From assembly GCF_018390635.1 (NCBI RefSeq), contig NZ_JAHBGE010000051.1:124001-188000 (forward strand): a stretch of 64,000 bases of DNA. Reading direction: 5' to 3'. Both the position numbers and the translations under genes were made by a program. This stretch comes from Ancylobacter lacus. Its GTDB lineage: Bacteria; Pseudomonadota; Alphaproteobacteria; Rhizobiales; Xanthobacteraceae. Position 1 is the stretch's first letter. Every line of letters starts with the position of its first letter. The notes under the pieces are model-generated. The model had not been told where the DNA came from and did not search any database. It worked only from the letters and a program-made list of their open reading frames with translations. Below are positions 10,950 through 21,241 of this stretch, in pieces.

Positions 10950-11004
10950 TCGCCGGGCGGCGTCATGCCATCGAAGAGACGAGACACGCTTGAGGAGAAC
11001 CGCC

Positions 11005-11385
11005 GTGAGCGCACCCACCTTCCTGCCCGGGCCCCGCATCTCCAATCTGGTCGTCGCCTGCGGCATGGGCACGCTGGCCTGGGCGTTCTGGCTGCGTTAC
11101 GCCGTGCTGGAACAGTCCGCGGTGGGGCAGGCCTGCGCCTCTGTCGTCACCGGCACCTGCGTGGTGCGGGCGACGACGCTCTCGCTGATCGAATATTCCG
11201 CCTTCGGCATCGCCGCGCTGGTGCTGGCGGCGATCCAGCTCGTGCGGCCTTCGGTGGCGGTGTTCACCCTGGCCCTGATGGCCAGCGCGGCGGGCGTCGT
11301 CTTCTACAACGCCAACACCGCCGCACTGGCCGCGGGGCTGCTGCTCATCTCGTTCGCCCGGCCGTGGCGAGGCGCCAGAAGCTGA
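11005..11385 (+). CDS. Conserved small membrane protein, function unknown
   Basis: 126 residues with about four hydrophobic segments (ISNLVVACGMGTLAWAFWL, LIEYSAFGIAALVLAAIQL, VAVFTLALMASAAGVVFY, AALAAGLLLISFA). A Cys pair flanks VVTGT (ACASVVTGTC). The GTG at 11005 is chosen because TGAGGAG lies 7 bases upstream; no ATG is suitably placed. It follows the transporter by 55 bases and may be co-transcribed. Its last 41 bases overlap the 3' end of the oppositely oriented GH17 gene. I do not recognise a named family. Confidence 0.7.
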   Translation: MSAPTFLPGPRISNLVVACGMGTLAWAFWLRYAVLEQSAVGQACASVVTGTCVVRATTLSLIEYSAFGIAALVLAAIQLVRPSVAVFTLALMASAAGVVFYNANTAALAAGLLLISFARPWRGARS

Positions 11386-12958
11386 GCGCGAACAGCACCA
11401 GCAGCGCGCCGGTCCACAGCGCCTGCCAGTTCGACAGCCGCTCATTGAGGATGATGAACAGGCCCGACAGCAGGAACACCCCGGCGGCGATCGCCTCGGC
11501 GTGGCGCTCGCCTGCCGCCGGGCGTGGCGCGGCGAGCAGGGCATAGGCCGCCAGCGCGGTGAGGATCGGGGTAAGCCCGGCGAACTGGAAGTCGCGGTAG
11601 CGCGGGTCGAACACCAGCCCGAAGGCGATCTGCACCGCCAGCACCGCCGCCAGCACCAGCACCACGCCAACCAGCTTCTCCAGCCCGGTCGCGGCCCGCC
11701 GGGTCTCCGGCTCCAGCACGGTGGCAAAGCCGACCTGACGGGTTCCCGCCGCCAGCGCATAGGCGGTGAGCGGCGGCGCCACCAGGCCCAGCGCGATCAT
11801 GACCACGGCGCGGACCCAGCCGCCGGCGTCGCGGCTCTCCACCGGCACCGCCGCGATCGCCCAGCCGATCGCGATGCCCGAGGCCAGCGCCACCGCGGCG
11901 ATGCCGAGCCAGCGCCCGGCCGACAGTTCCGCCCCCCGCCGCGCCGCGCCCTTCAGGCCGGCGGCGAAGATGGCCAGCGCGAAGGCGACGCCGCCGAGGC
12001 CCTGCCACAGCCAGCCCGGATGGTCCGACACCGCCTCGCCCCAGCCGAACTTGAAGTCGCGGCTATAGGCGTCGAGAAAGCCCCAGTGGCCGCCGACCGT
12101 GCCCTCCAGCGCGCGCTTCCACGGCTGGTCGAACGCCTCGATGACGTTGACGCGGTAATTCTTCTCCTTGGCGAGGGCCAGCAGCTCCTGGATGACCTTG
12201 GCCTGATTGGAGGGCGAGGGCTCCGCCCCCTCGCGCATGCGCCCCGCGCTCGGCCAGCCGGTCTCGCCGATGAGGATGTCGTGCCCCGCGAACACCTTGC
12301 CCACATGGTCGCGAATCTCCCCGATATGGGCCACCGCCTTGTCGGCGGAGACCGGCAGGTCCTCCCAGAACGGCAGGATGTGGACGGTGACGAAGTCGAC
12401 CGAATTGGCGAGGTCGCGGTTGCGCTCCCAGAACTCCCAGACATCGGCATAGGTGACGGGAACGCCGGCGCTCTGCTTCACCGCGCGGATGGTCTGGGCG
12501 AGGTCGGTGGCGGAGAGCTCGCCGCGCAGCAGCACCTCGTTGCCGACGATGAGGCCCTTCACTACGTCGGGATTTTGCTGCGCCGCCTTGATGCCGTTGG
12601 TGATCTCGACCTGGTTCTTGTCCTTCTCCCGCCCGAGCCAGATGCCCTGCAGCATGGTCAGCCCGTGCTTGCGGGCGAGCGCGGGAGCGGCGTCCAGCCC
12701 CATCTCGGTGGAATAGGTACGCACGCAGTGGGTGATCTTGGCGAGACGGGCGAAATCGTCGTCGATCTGCTCCGGCGGGATCACCAGCCCGGCCATGAAG
12801 GGCGACTGCCCCGGCCGGAACGGGGCGTAGGACACGCAGGGCAGCTTTTCGCCGGAGGCCAGCGGCGAGGGCGGCGCGGGTACCGGCGCCCCGAGCCAGG
12901 CCCATGCGGCGAGGATCGCCGCGGAAACGACGGCGGCGAGCACGAATGGCAGGCGCAT
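11345..12958 (-). CDS. ndvC: GH17-type beta-glucan-modifying membrane protein (NdvC-like)
   Basis: 537 residues. It has an N-terminal signal-anchor (about 4-24), then a glycoside hydrolase family 17 fold (about 38-300) with the acid/base glutamate in VGNE (Glu141) and the nucleophile in GETGWPSAG (Glu232). About seven membrane helices follow in the C-terminal half (310-535). In Bradyrhizobium, ndvB, ndvC and ndvD are required for cyclic beta-(1,3),(1,6)-glucan; NdvC is a membrane protein of similar size assigned to the beta-1,6 linkages. Transglycosylation in the periplasm fits the intact catalytic pair. It is divergent from the ndvD-like gene over 190 bases. The symbol is by similarity and neighbourhood, not proven. 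Confidence 0.8.
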   Translation of the reverse strand: MRLPFVLAAVVSAAILAAWAWLGAPVPAPPSPLASGEKLPCVSYAPFRPGQSPFMAGLVIPPEQIDDDFARLAKITHCVRTYSTEMGLDAAPALARKHGLTMLQGIWLGREKDKNQVEITNGIKAAQQNPDVVKGLIVGNEVLLRGELSATDLAQTIRAVKQSAGVPVTYADVWEFWERNRDLANSVDFVTVHILPFWEDLPVSADKAVAHIGEIRDHVGKVFAGHDILIGETGWPSAGRMREGAEPSPSNQAKVIQELLALAKEKNYRVNVIEAFDQPWKRALEGTVGGHWGFLDAYSRDFKFGWGEAVSDHPGWLWQGLGGVAFALAIFAAGLKGAARRGAELSAGRWLGIAAVALASGIAIGWAIAAVPVESRDAGGWVRAVVMIALGLVAPPLTAYALAAGTRQVGFATVLEPETRRAATGLEKLVGVVLVLAAVLAVQIAFGLVFDPRYRDFQFAGLTPILTALAAYALLAAPRPAAGERHAEAIAAGVFLLSGLFIILNERLSNWQALWTGALLVLFALSFWRLATAGRTR

Positions 12959-13148
12959 GCGGTGGGACTCCCCTCGAGGTCGTCAGCGTGGTCGCTGCCG
13001 CATAGCCGCGCAAGAGGGCGCTGTGAAGAGCGCCGTGCGGCAGGAACAGCACAACCCGCGGGCGCTTCCCGTTCCGGCCGCGCCGTCATGCTGACAAATT
13101 CAACCGCTTCACCTACTGTCCCGCCGTCGTTATCACCTCCTGCGCGTG

Positions 13149-13643
13149 ATGAAATTTCCCATGGCCTCTTCCCTACGCGTCCTGTCCGCCCTTTTTGTAA
13201 GCGGCGCCCTCCTCGCGGCCGCCGGCACCTTCCCCGCGGCTGCCCAGTCCACCAGCGAAGAGCCGAAGTCCACCGCGCAGCAGACGCCCGAGCAGCAGGC
13301 CAAGGAGGCCCAGCGCCGCTCCGTGGAGGAATATGCCGAGGCGGCCAAGCTGCCGGGCAATGCCGGGCTGCCCGAATGCGTGTGGAGCGGGCGGCGCATC
13401 GCCATGCTGCTGTGGCGCGACGACGTCGACACCGCCCGCCGCCACATGGAGCTGTATGAGCGCTTCGGCTGCCCGACCGAGCACCTGAAGATCGCCTTCC
13501 GCTGCCTCGTGCGGCAGGGCAACATCGACTCGAAGTCGCCCGAGCGGCTGTCCGAGCGGGTCCACGCCTGCTGGGTCAATCCGGAATCCAACCCCTCCGC
13601 GCCAGACGCCGCCGCGCCGGCCGCTCCTCCCGCAGCGCAGTGA
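13149..13643 (+). CDS. ndvD: Small secreted beta-1,3/beta-1,6-glucan biosynthesis protein (NdvD-like)
   Basis: 164 residues with a signal peptide (LRVLSALFVSGALLAAAG, likely cleavage after AAA near residue 33). A Gln/Glu-rich helix follows, then a conserved core LPECVWSGRRIAMLLWRDDVDTA and RFGCPTEHLKIAFRCLVRQGN with four cysteines (PECVW, FGCP, FRCL, HACW). The tail is Ala/Pro-rich. I recognise this core as the family labelled beta-1-3, beta-1-6-glucan biosynthesis protein in rhizobial genomes. Its place between the ndvC-like and ndvB-like genes matches Bradyrhizobium ndvD. The start is uncertain: ATG 13149, the GTG just before it, or ATG 13161; none has a clear Shine-Dalgarno. The biochemical role is unknown. 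Confidence 0.78.
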   Translation: MKFPMASSLRVLSALFVSGALLAAAGTFPAAAQSTSEEPKSTAQQTPEQQAKEAQRRSVEEYAEAAKLPGNAGLPECVWSGRRIAMLLWRDDVDTARRHMELYERFGCPTEHLKIAFRCLVRQGNIDSKSPERLSERVHACWVNPESNPSAPDAAAPAAPPAAQ

Positions 13644-13853
13644 GGGCACGGTGATTTCATGACGCAGCCTCCGGCGCGTCATGACCTCGCCACAAGCCCG
13701 GAACAAATAGAGCCATACGAACGTTCTGTGGGGCGACAGGGCGTCATGGTACCGCGGGAAAGACGGTAACCCAGACCCTCGAATTTGCTGCAAGTGCGTT
13801 CGATCTGGATTATATATTGAACCGTCTTCCTCTCTCCATTCGTGGGTAAATCC

Positions 13854-16481
13854 ATGCGCCCCGCTGTTCGTGTCGCGGCCGCTGTCATCGCGGTGGTCAC
13901 GTCCGTGCATGCCTTCATGTGGCTTGCCCTGCGCCCGGAAGCGCAGGCGCCGTCCGTGCCGGACCGCTTCGTCAGCATGTCGTTCGCGCCCTATGGCCGC
14001 GATGCCAATCCCGACAAGGGCCAGGGCACGACCGAGGCGCAGATCCGCCATGACGTCGAGGCCGTGGCGCCCTACACCCGGGCCGTGCGCACCTACGCCG
14101 CGACCGGCGGGCTGGAGCTGGTTCCGCGCATCGCCGCCGAAAAGGGCCTGAAGGTCACCGTCGGCGCCTGGCTGGACGAAGACGAGACCCGCAACGAGCA
14201 CGAGATCACCAACGCGATCGACGCCGCGCGGAAGAATTCCAACGTCATCGGCATCGTGGTCGGCAACGAGTCGATCCTGCGCGCCGAGCGCACGCCCGAG
14301 CAGCTCATCAACACCATCCGCCGGGTGAAGCGCGAGACCAACGTACCGGTAACCACCGGCGAAACCTGGGACGTATGGCTCGATCATCCCGAGCTGGTCT
14401 CCGCGGTCGATTATATCGCCGCCCACATCCTGCCCTACTGGGAAGGCGTTCCGGCCAGCCAGGTCGTCGAGCGCTCCATCGAGATCTATGACCGGCTCCG
14501 CGCCGCCTATCCCGGCAAGCGCATCGTGATCGCCGAGTTCGGCTGGCCGAGCGCGGGCTACAACCGCGACGCCGCCGTGCCGGGCGCCACCCTCCAGGCC
14601 GAGGTCATCCGCACCTTCGCCTCCCGCGCCGACGCGCTGGGCATCGACTACAACCTGATCGAGGCGTTCGACGCGCCGTGGAAGAGCTTCGAGGGCAGCG
14701 TCGGCCAGTACTGGGGCGTGCTCGACGCCGACCGCCACATCAAGTTCCCGCTCTCCGGCCCCATCACCCCGGAAACCTACAGCGCCACCGCGGCCATCGC
14801 GCTGCTGCTCGGCGTCGCCTTCTCGCTGCCGCTGTTCCGCTTCGGCCGGCTCACCGTGCCGCAGGCGACCGTCATGGCGGCCGCCGCCAACCTCGTCGGC
14901 TACTGGATCGCGACCGTCACCGACCACTGGCTGACCCATTACGTGGTCGGCGGCAACAAGGTGACCTTCGTCATCTCGCTGGTGCTGCTGGTGCCGCTCG
15001 TCGTGGTGATGCTCTACCGGGTCGAGGAGCTGGCGACCATCGCCTTCGGCCAGTCGCCCCGGCGCCTGCTGCGCGGCTCCAACCCGATGCCGGCCCGCAC
15101 CCCCAAGGTGTCGATCCACATCCCGGCCTATAAGGAGCCGCCGGAGATGCTGAAGCAGACGCTGGACAGCGTCGCCCGGCTCGACTGGCCCAACCTCGAA
15201 TGCATCGTGGCGATCAACAACACGCCCGACCCCGCCTTCTGGGCGCCGATCGAGGAGCACTGCAAGCTGCTCGGCGACCGCTTCAAGTTCCTCAACCTGC
15301 CGAAGATCGAGGGCTTCAAGGCCGGCGCGCTGCGCATCGCCATGCAGCACACCGCGCCCGACGCCGAGATCATCGGCATCATCGACGCCGACTATGTGGT
15401 GAGCCAGGACTGGCTGCGCGACCTCGTGCCGGTGTTCGAGGACCCGACCGTCGGCATCGTGCAGGCGCCGCAGGACCACCGCGACGCCGGCCGCAGCCTC
15501 ATGCATGAGGCGATGAACACCGAATATGCCGGCTTCTTCGACATCGGCATGGTCCAGCGCAACGAGCACGACGCCATCGTCGTGCACGGCACCATGTGCC
15601 TGATGCGCCGCGCCGCCATGGTCGAGGCCGGCGACTGGTCGAGCGACACCATCTGCGAGGACACCGATCTCGGCCTGTCCATCATCGAGCTCGGCTGGAA
15701 GAGCCACTACACCAACAAGCGCTATGGCTGGGGCCTGCTGCCGGACGACTTCGCCTCCTTCAAGAAGCAGCGCCACCGCTGGGCCTATGGCGGCATGCAG
15801 ATCGTGAAGAAGCACTGGACGCGGCTGCTGCCGGGCCGCTCGCGGCTCACCACGGCCCAGCGGCGCGAATTCGCCATCGGCTGGGTCAGCTGGCTCGGCT
15901 CCGAGAGCGTCGGCGCGCTGGTGGCCGTGCTGTCCCTGCTGTGGGTGCCCTTCGTGCTCGGCCTCGGCATCGCGGTGCCGCAGCACATCCTCACCGTGCC
16001 GATCATCTTCTGCTTCGGCGTCTATGTCCTGCATTTCTGCGCGCTGTACCGGCTGCGTGTCGCCACCACCCCGGGCCGGATGATCGGCGCGGCGGTCGCC
16101 GCGATGGCGGTGCAGTTCACCGTCGCCAAGGCGGTGTATGACGGGTTCCGCTACAAGGACCTCGCCTTCGCCCGCACCGCGAAGGGCAGCTGGCTCGCCA
16201 ACGCCGCCCGCGCCTTCCCGGCCCTGCCCGAGGCCATCATCGGCGGCGGGCTGATGGTGTCGGCGATCGGCCTGCGGCTGACCAACTGGCACGCGGTGAC
16301 GGAGATCAATCTCTTCGCCTTCGCGCTGGCGATCCAGTCGCTGCCCTTCCTCGCCGCGGCGGTGATCGGCTGGCTGGAAGGATCCAGCCTCAACGAGGTG
16401 ACGACCTGGAAGGCGCTGCGCAGCCGCGCCGCCGCCCTGCTGCCGCTGCGCGGCAGCCGCGCCCCGGCGATCACGGAGTAG
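13854..16481 (+). CDS. ndvB: GH17-GT2 fusion beta-glucan synthase (NdvB-like)
   Basis: 875 residues. A signal-anchor (about 5-28) leads to a periplasmic GH17 domain (about 40-300) with acid/base VGNE (Glu139) and nucleophile in EFGWPSAG (Glu228). Membrane helices follow at about 310-390, then a cytoplasmic GT2 domain (about 415-680) with IIDADY (511-513), CEDTD (602-605) and the processive-synthase motif QRHRW (639-643). Further helices run to the end. The GT2 part should polymerise beta-1,3-glucan from UDP-glucose and the GH17 part should remodel or cyclise it outside. This matches the roughly 100-kDa NdvB of Bradyrhizobium. The ATG at 13854 is preferred to the GTG at 13842. An intrinsic terminator follows. 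Confidence 0.88.
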   Translation: MRPAVRVAAAVIAVVTSVHAFMWLALRPEAQAPSVPDRFVSMSFAPYGRDANPDKGQGTTEAQIRHDVEAVAPYTRAVRTYAATGGLELVPRIAAEKGLKVTVGAWLDEDETRNEHEITNAIDAARKNSNVIGIVVGNESILRAERTPEQLINTIRRVKRETNVPVTTGETWDVWLDHPELVSAVDYIAAHILPYWEGVPASQVVERSIEIYDRLRAAYPGKRIVIAEFGWPSAGYNRDAAVPGATLQAEVIRTFASRADALGIDYNLIEAFDAPWKSFEGSVGQYWGVLDADRHIKFPLSGPITPETYSATAAIALLLGVAFSLPLFRFGRLTVPQATVMAAAANLVGYWIATVTDHWLTHYVVGGNKVTFVISLVLLVPLVVVMLYRVEELATIAFGQSPRRLLRGSNPMPARTPKVSIHIPAYKEPPEMLKQTLDSVARLDWPNLECIVAINNTPDPAFWAPIEEHCKLLGDRFKFLNLPKIEGFKAGALRIAMQHTAPDAEIIGIIDADYVVSQDWLRDLVPVFEDPTVGIVQAPQDHRDAGRSLMHEAMNTEYAGFFDIGMVQRNEHDAIVVHGTMCLMRRAAMVEAGDWSSDTICEDTDLGLSIIELGWKSHYTNKRYGWGLLPDDFASFKKQRHRWAYGGMQIVKKHWTRLLPGRSRLTTAQRREFAIGWVSWLGSESVGALVAVLSLLWVPFVLGLGIAVPQHILTVPIIFCFGVYVLHFCALYRLRVATTPGRMIGAAVAAMAVQFTVAKAVYDGFRYKDLAFARTAKGSWLANAARAFPALPEAIIGGGLMVSAIGLRLTNWHAVTEINLFAFALAIQSLPFLAAAVIGWLEGSSLNEVTTWKALRSRAAALLPLRGSRAPAITE

Positions 16482-16520
16482 ACGGCTCCGTTCAGGGCCG
16501 TTCAACCCTCCACGAATAAA

Positions 16521-16548
16521 AAGGCCCGGGATCGCTCCCGGGCTTTTT
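16521..16548. terminator. Bidirectional intrinsic terminator between ndvB and the VOC gene
   Basis: An 8-bp perfect GC stem (16524-16531 with 16536-16543) with a 4-base loop TCGC is followed by TTTTT on the plus strand. It is preceded by AATAAAAA, which gives a T-run on the minus strand. The two flanking genes converge here, so it can serve both. Confidence 0.85.
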
Positions 16549-16577
16549 CATGAGCGGCGGTGGACGTGTCCGCGGGT

Positions 16578-17453
16578 TCAGGCGGTCTCGGCCGGCTCGA
16601 ACACCAGCGTCGCGCCGAGCGCCGATTTCGGGCCCACCACGATCAGCCCCTCGATCTCCTCCGCCGACATCCGGCTCGAGGACAGCCGCTTGCGGGCGGT
16701 CTCGATGTTCTTCACGGCAAAGCGCACCGCGGCCAGACGCAGCCCGGCATCCGCCGCCGGTGCCGGACCGAACCGCTCGGCGAAGAGGTCGCGCGTCATC
16801 ACCTCGATGGTTCCGCGCGGGGTCCTGCCGATATGCCAGCCCTCTATCGCGCGGCGGAAGTCGGTCCCGGCGAAGGTGGCGAGGAAGGGCACGTGGGCGG
16901 CGGGTTCATCGGCGACGAAGACCACGCCCCCGACCCCGACCGTGCCGTTCATGTGCCGCTGCATGTCCGCCGACCAGAAGTTCTCGGGAAACTTCTGCCG
17001 GCAGGTGAAGAAGCCGGCATGAGGCGAGGCGGGGTCACGGGCGAAGGCGAGCGAAAACGCCACCTCGACGTCGCTGCCATCCGGCAGGCGGCCGATCCGC
17101 TGGAAGTCGAACAGGTCATAGCCGCCGAAGCCGGCGGCATCGAACTCCGCCTTCTCCGCCGCCGGGTCCTTACCTTCCAGCACCAGCATCGAGAGTCCGG
17201 CGCCGACAGTGCCGATATAGTCGCGGTTGAAGGCGCCGAAGGAGAAGGTGGTCTCGGTCGGCTCGGGGATCGCATGAGGGTCCGCGACCTCCAGCAGCTC
17301 CATGAAGAAGCCCGGCGTCTGCACGATGCGGTTATGGGTGCCCCAGGGGTGGCGGTTGCGGCTGCCCACGGTGAAGCCGAGAAGATCGTACAGTTCGCCC
17401 GCCGCTTCGAGATCGCGAACGACGTGCACCACATGGTCGAGGCCGCGGGCCAT
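16578..17453 (-). CDS. VOC family (glyoxalase-like domain) protein
   Basis: 291 residues. It opens with GLDHVVHVVRDLEAAGELYDLLGF, the first beta-alpha-beta unit of the vicinal oxygen chelate fold. Then come a glyoxalase-like region with NRIVQTPGFFMELLEV and a second half containing FFTCRQKFPENFW. Proteins of this type bind a divalent metal and catalyse varied isomerase, dioxygenase or lyase reactions; the substrate here is unknown. The ATG at 17453 has GAGGAGATG upstream and starts the fold directly. The longer frame runs into non-coding sequence. It lies downstream of pyrG on the same strand, beyond a hairpin. Confidence 0.82.
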   Translation of the reverse strand: MARGLDHVVHVVRDLEAAGELYDLLGFTVGSRNRHPWGTHNRIVQTPGFFMELLEVADPHAIPEPTETTFSFGAFNRDYIGTVGAGLSMLVLEGKDPAAEKAEFDAAGFGGYDLFDFQRIGRLPDGSDVEVAFSLAFARDPASPHAGFFTCRQKFPENFWSADMQRHMNGTVGVGGVVFVADEPAAHVPFLATFAGTDFRRAIEGWHIGRTPRGTIEVMTRDLFAERFGPAPAADAGLRLAAVRFAVKNIETARKRLSSSRMSAEEIEGLIVVGPKSALGATLVFEPAETA

Positions 17454-17650
17454 AAGGTCATCTCCTCGTTCTGGCGACATCGCGCCGGCTTGGTCGAGGC
17501 GACTCGCGGGTCGAGCCGGCCATCCGACCATGGATACGACAGACATGCTGCCGGCGGGCACCCCGGCACGGGAGCGATCCACATCGCCGCGCCGCCGTGG
17601 CCGTTGCACCACAGTGCGGAGGAAGGCTAGCCGCCCGTCGCCCATACGCA

Positions 17651-17675
17651 AAGGCCGGGAACGTGTCCCGGCCTT
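17651..17675 (-). terminator. Probable terminator of pyrG
   Basis: A perfect 10-bp stem (17651-17660 with 17666-17675) with a 5-base loop, 30 bases after the pyrG stop. On the minus strand only TTT, part of the stem and its edge, follows, so termination may be inefficient. Confidence 0.55.
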
Positions 17676-17705
17676 CATGCTTTCGTTGCGAGGGGCTGGT
17701 GGCGG

Positions 17706-19346
<1,641 letters not shown>

Positions 19347-19441
19347 CTAGCTACAAAAACGCGATTCGACGAGAGGCAGCGCGACCTGCGTCGCCTCTCG
19401 TCCATGGAATTCGTCGTGGCGACGCGCGAGGCGCGCCGAAC

Positions 19442-19825
19442 TCACTGCGACTGGGGAACCTGCGGCGAGGAGGGCGCCGGCTGGATACCCTTGAGCTGGT
19501 CGAGAACCGTGCCGCCGGGCGCGGGAGCGGCACCCGGCGCCTGCGGGGCGCCCGGTGCCACCGCCGGCGCGTTGAAGATGGTGGCGGGGCCGCGACCCCA
19601 GCCCGCGAGCATCGTCAGGGCAATGCTGGTGATGAAGAACAGCGCCGCGAGGATCGCCGTCGCCCGGGTGAGCACATTGGCGGTCCCGCGGGCGGAGAAG
19701 AAGCCGCCGCCGCCACCGCCGCCACCACCGATTCCGAGGCCACCGCCTTCGGAGCGCTGGATCAGCACGACGCCGATCAGGGCGAGCACCACCATCAGGT
19801 GGATGACGATCACTACGGTCTGCAT
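19442..19825 (-). CDS. secG: Preprotein translocase subunit SecG
   Basis: 127 residues. Two membrane helices (about 2-20, VVIVIHLMVVLALIGVVLI, and about 52-74, TRATAILAALFFITSIAL) flank the conserved QRSEGGGLGIGGG loop. The Gly run here is long (nine in a row). A Pro/Ala-rich cytosolic tail follows, longer than in E. coli SecG but usual in alphaproteobacteria. SecG is the auxiliary subunit of the SecYEG channel. It sits between tpiA and pyrG as in related genomes, with a small unrelated gene inserted on the other strand. Confidence 0.95.
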   Translation of the reverse strand: MQTVVIVIHLMVVLALIGVVLIQRSEGGGLGIGGGGGGGGGFFSARGTANVLTRATAILAALFFITSIALTMLAGWGRGPATIFNAPAVAPGAPQAPGAAPAPGGTVLDQLKGIQPAPSSPQVPQSQ

Positions 19826-20013
19826 CTTCTGCCTTATACATCTCGCGACACGGCGGCCCTCGGCAGGGCTGCGCCGGAACTTTGGCGCGGTTCCTACACG
19901 ATCCCGCCCGGCATTTCCAGTTGATCAGCCGTCTCCCGGCCGGCTGGCGCCATCGGCTGTGGAACCGCCCGACCCGCCGCGACGTTGCCCCGGCAGATCA
20001 ATGGGAGAGCCGC

Positions 20014-20286
20014 ATGGACGAGATCGTGCTGACCGCGACGGAAATGGCGAGTGCCCAGCCTGTCCGCAAGGCCAACGCCACGCAGACCGAGATGTTCAGC
20101 GTCGTGGCCCATGGCGATCACTGGCATGTGCTGCACGACGGCCAGCGCAACGCGCCTCTTTCCAGCCGCCGCGCCGCCTTCGAGGCCGCGGTCGCCGCCG
20201 CCCTGCCCGCGCTCGAGGCCGGGCACGACGTCACGCTGCGCACCAGCCCGGCGGGGACGGACGGCGGCGACGCGTTCGAGAGCTGA
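20014..20286 (+). CDS. Small hypothetical protein
   Basis: 90 residues, soluble. The centre reads FSVVAHGDHWHVLHDGQRN followed by a helix SSRRAAFEAAVAAALPALEAGHDVTLR. This resembles small DUF2188-like proteins (beta hairpin, then helix), but I cannot assign it firmly. The ATG at 20014 has GGGAGAG 4 bases upstream. The gene lies on the opposite strand between secG and tpiA and ends 35 bases from the tpiA stop. Convergent and isolated; function unknown. Confidence 0.6.
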   Translation: MDEIVLTATEMASAQPVRKANATQTEMFSVVAHGDHWHVLHDGQRNAPLSSRRAAFEAAVAAALPALEAGHDVTLRTSPAGTDGGDAFES

Positions 20287-20321
20287 AAGGCAGGGCGCTG
20301 GACGCCCGGATTCAGTCCCGC

Positions 20322-21077
20322 TCACACATAGGCGGCGGCAATAGCGAGGAAGTCGGCCGCCTTCAGGCTGGCGCCGCCCACCAGCGCCCCGTCGACATCG
20401 GTGAGGGTGAGCAGCGTGCGGGCGTTGTCCGGCTTCACCGAGCCGCCATACAGCAGGCGAATCGCGTCCGCCTCCCCGCCGAAGCGCTGGCGCAGCAGCG
20501 CGCGCATGGCCGCGTGCATCTCCAGAATGTCGGCGGCGGTGGGGACATGGCCGGTGCCGATCGCCCAGACCGGCTCATAGGCGATCACGAGATCATAGCC
20601 CGTCGCCCCGTCGGGCACCGAGCCCTCGAGCTGGCGGGCGACCACCGCCACAGCGCGGCCGGCCGCGCGCTCCGCGAGGGTCTCGCCGACACACACCACC
20701 CGCACCAGCCCGGCCCTGTGCGCGGCCTCGGCCTTGGCCCGCACCACGGCATCGGTCTCGCCATGGTCGGTGCGGCGCTCGGAATGACCCAGAATCACCG
20801 CATGCGCACCGGCATCGGCCAGCATCTCGGCGGCGATGTCGCCGGTATGGGCGCCGGAGGGACGCGCGTGGCAGTCCTGGCCACCGATGCTGATCGGGGT
20901 GCCGGCGGCGCGTGCCGCCAGCCGGGCGATCAGGGTCGCCGGGGGAAAGATCATCAGTTCGACGCCGGCCGATGCCACCGGGCCGGCCGCGTCGATCATC
21001 CGCTCCAGCTCGGCCGCCGAGGTGGAAAGGCCGTTCATCTTCCAGTTGCCGGCGACGAGGGGACGACGAGCGGTCAT
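20322..21077 (-). CDS. tpiA: Triosephosphate isomerase
   Basis: Interconverts dihydroxyacetone phosphate and glyceraldehyde-3-phosphate. 251 residues, TIM barrel. The catalytic residues are Lys13 in AGNWKMNG, His98 in ILGHSERR and Glu168 in [11 protein letters not shown]. The phosphate-binding YGGSV and GGASL loops are near the C-terminus. It is divergent from ppiD over 164 bases, the standard arrangement in this order. Confidence 0.98.
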   Translation of the reverse strand: MTARRPLVAGNWKMNGLSTSAAELERMIDAAGPVASAGVELMIFPPATLIARLAARAAGTPISIGGQDCHARPSGAHTGDIAAEMLADAGAHAVILGHSERRTDHGETDAVVRAKAEAAHRAGLVRVVCVGETLAERAAGRAVAVVARQLEGSVPDGATGYDLVIAYEPVWAIGTGHVPTAADILEMHAAMRALLRQRFGGEADAIRLLYGGSVKPDNARTLLTLTDVDGALVGGASLKAADFLAIAAAYV

Positions 21078-21241
21078 GCGATATTCCTGTGGCTGCGGGT
21101 TCCACCCGAGTTAACAAAGCCCGGTGAGCTGCGCAAATGCCGGTATCTGCGACGTTGCGGCCCATAAGGTCGGTCCCTATTATGCGCGCCTTTCACGGGC
21201 GGGGTCGTTCCGGGCCGCCCCACAGATAACGAGAAACTCGT

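Noticed and set aside
13173-16505. 1110-codon minus-strand open frame opposite the NdvB-like gene
   Set aside because: Low-complexity shadow of an intact GH17-GT2 gene; no recognisable domain, and it crosses into the ndvD-like gene.
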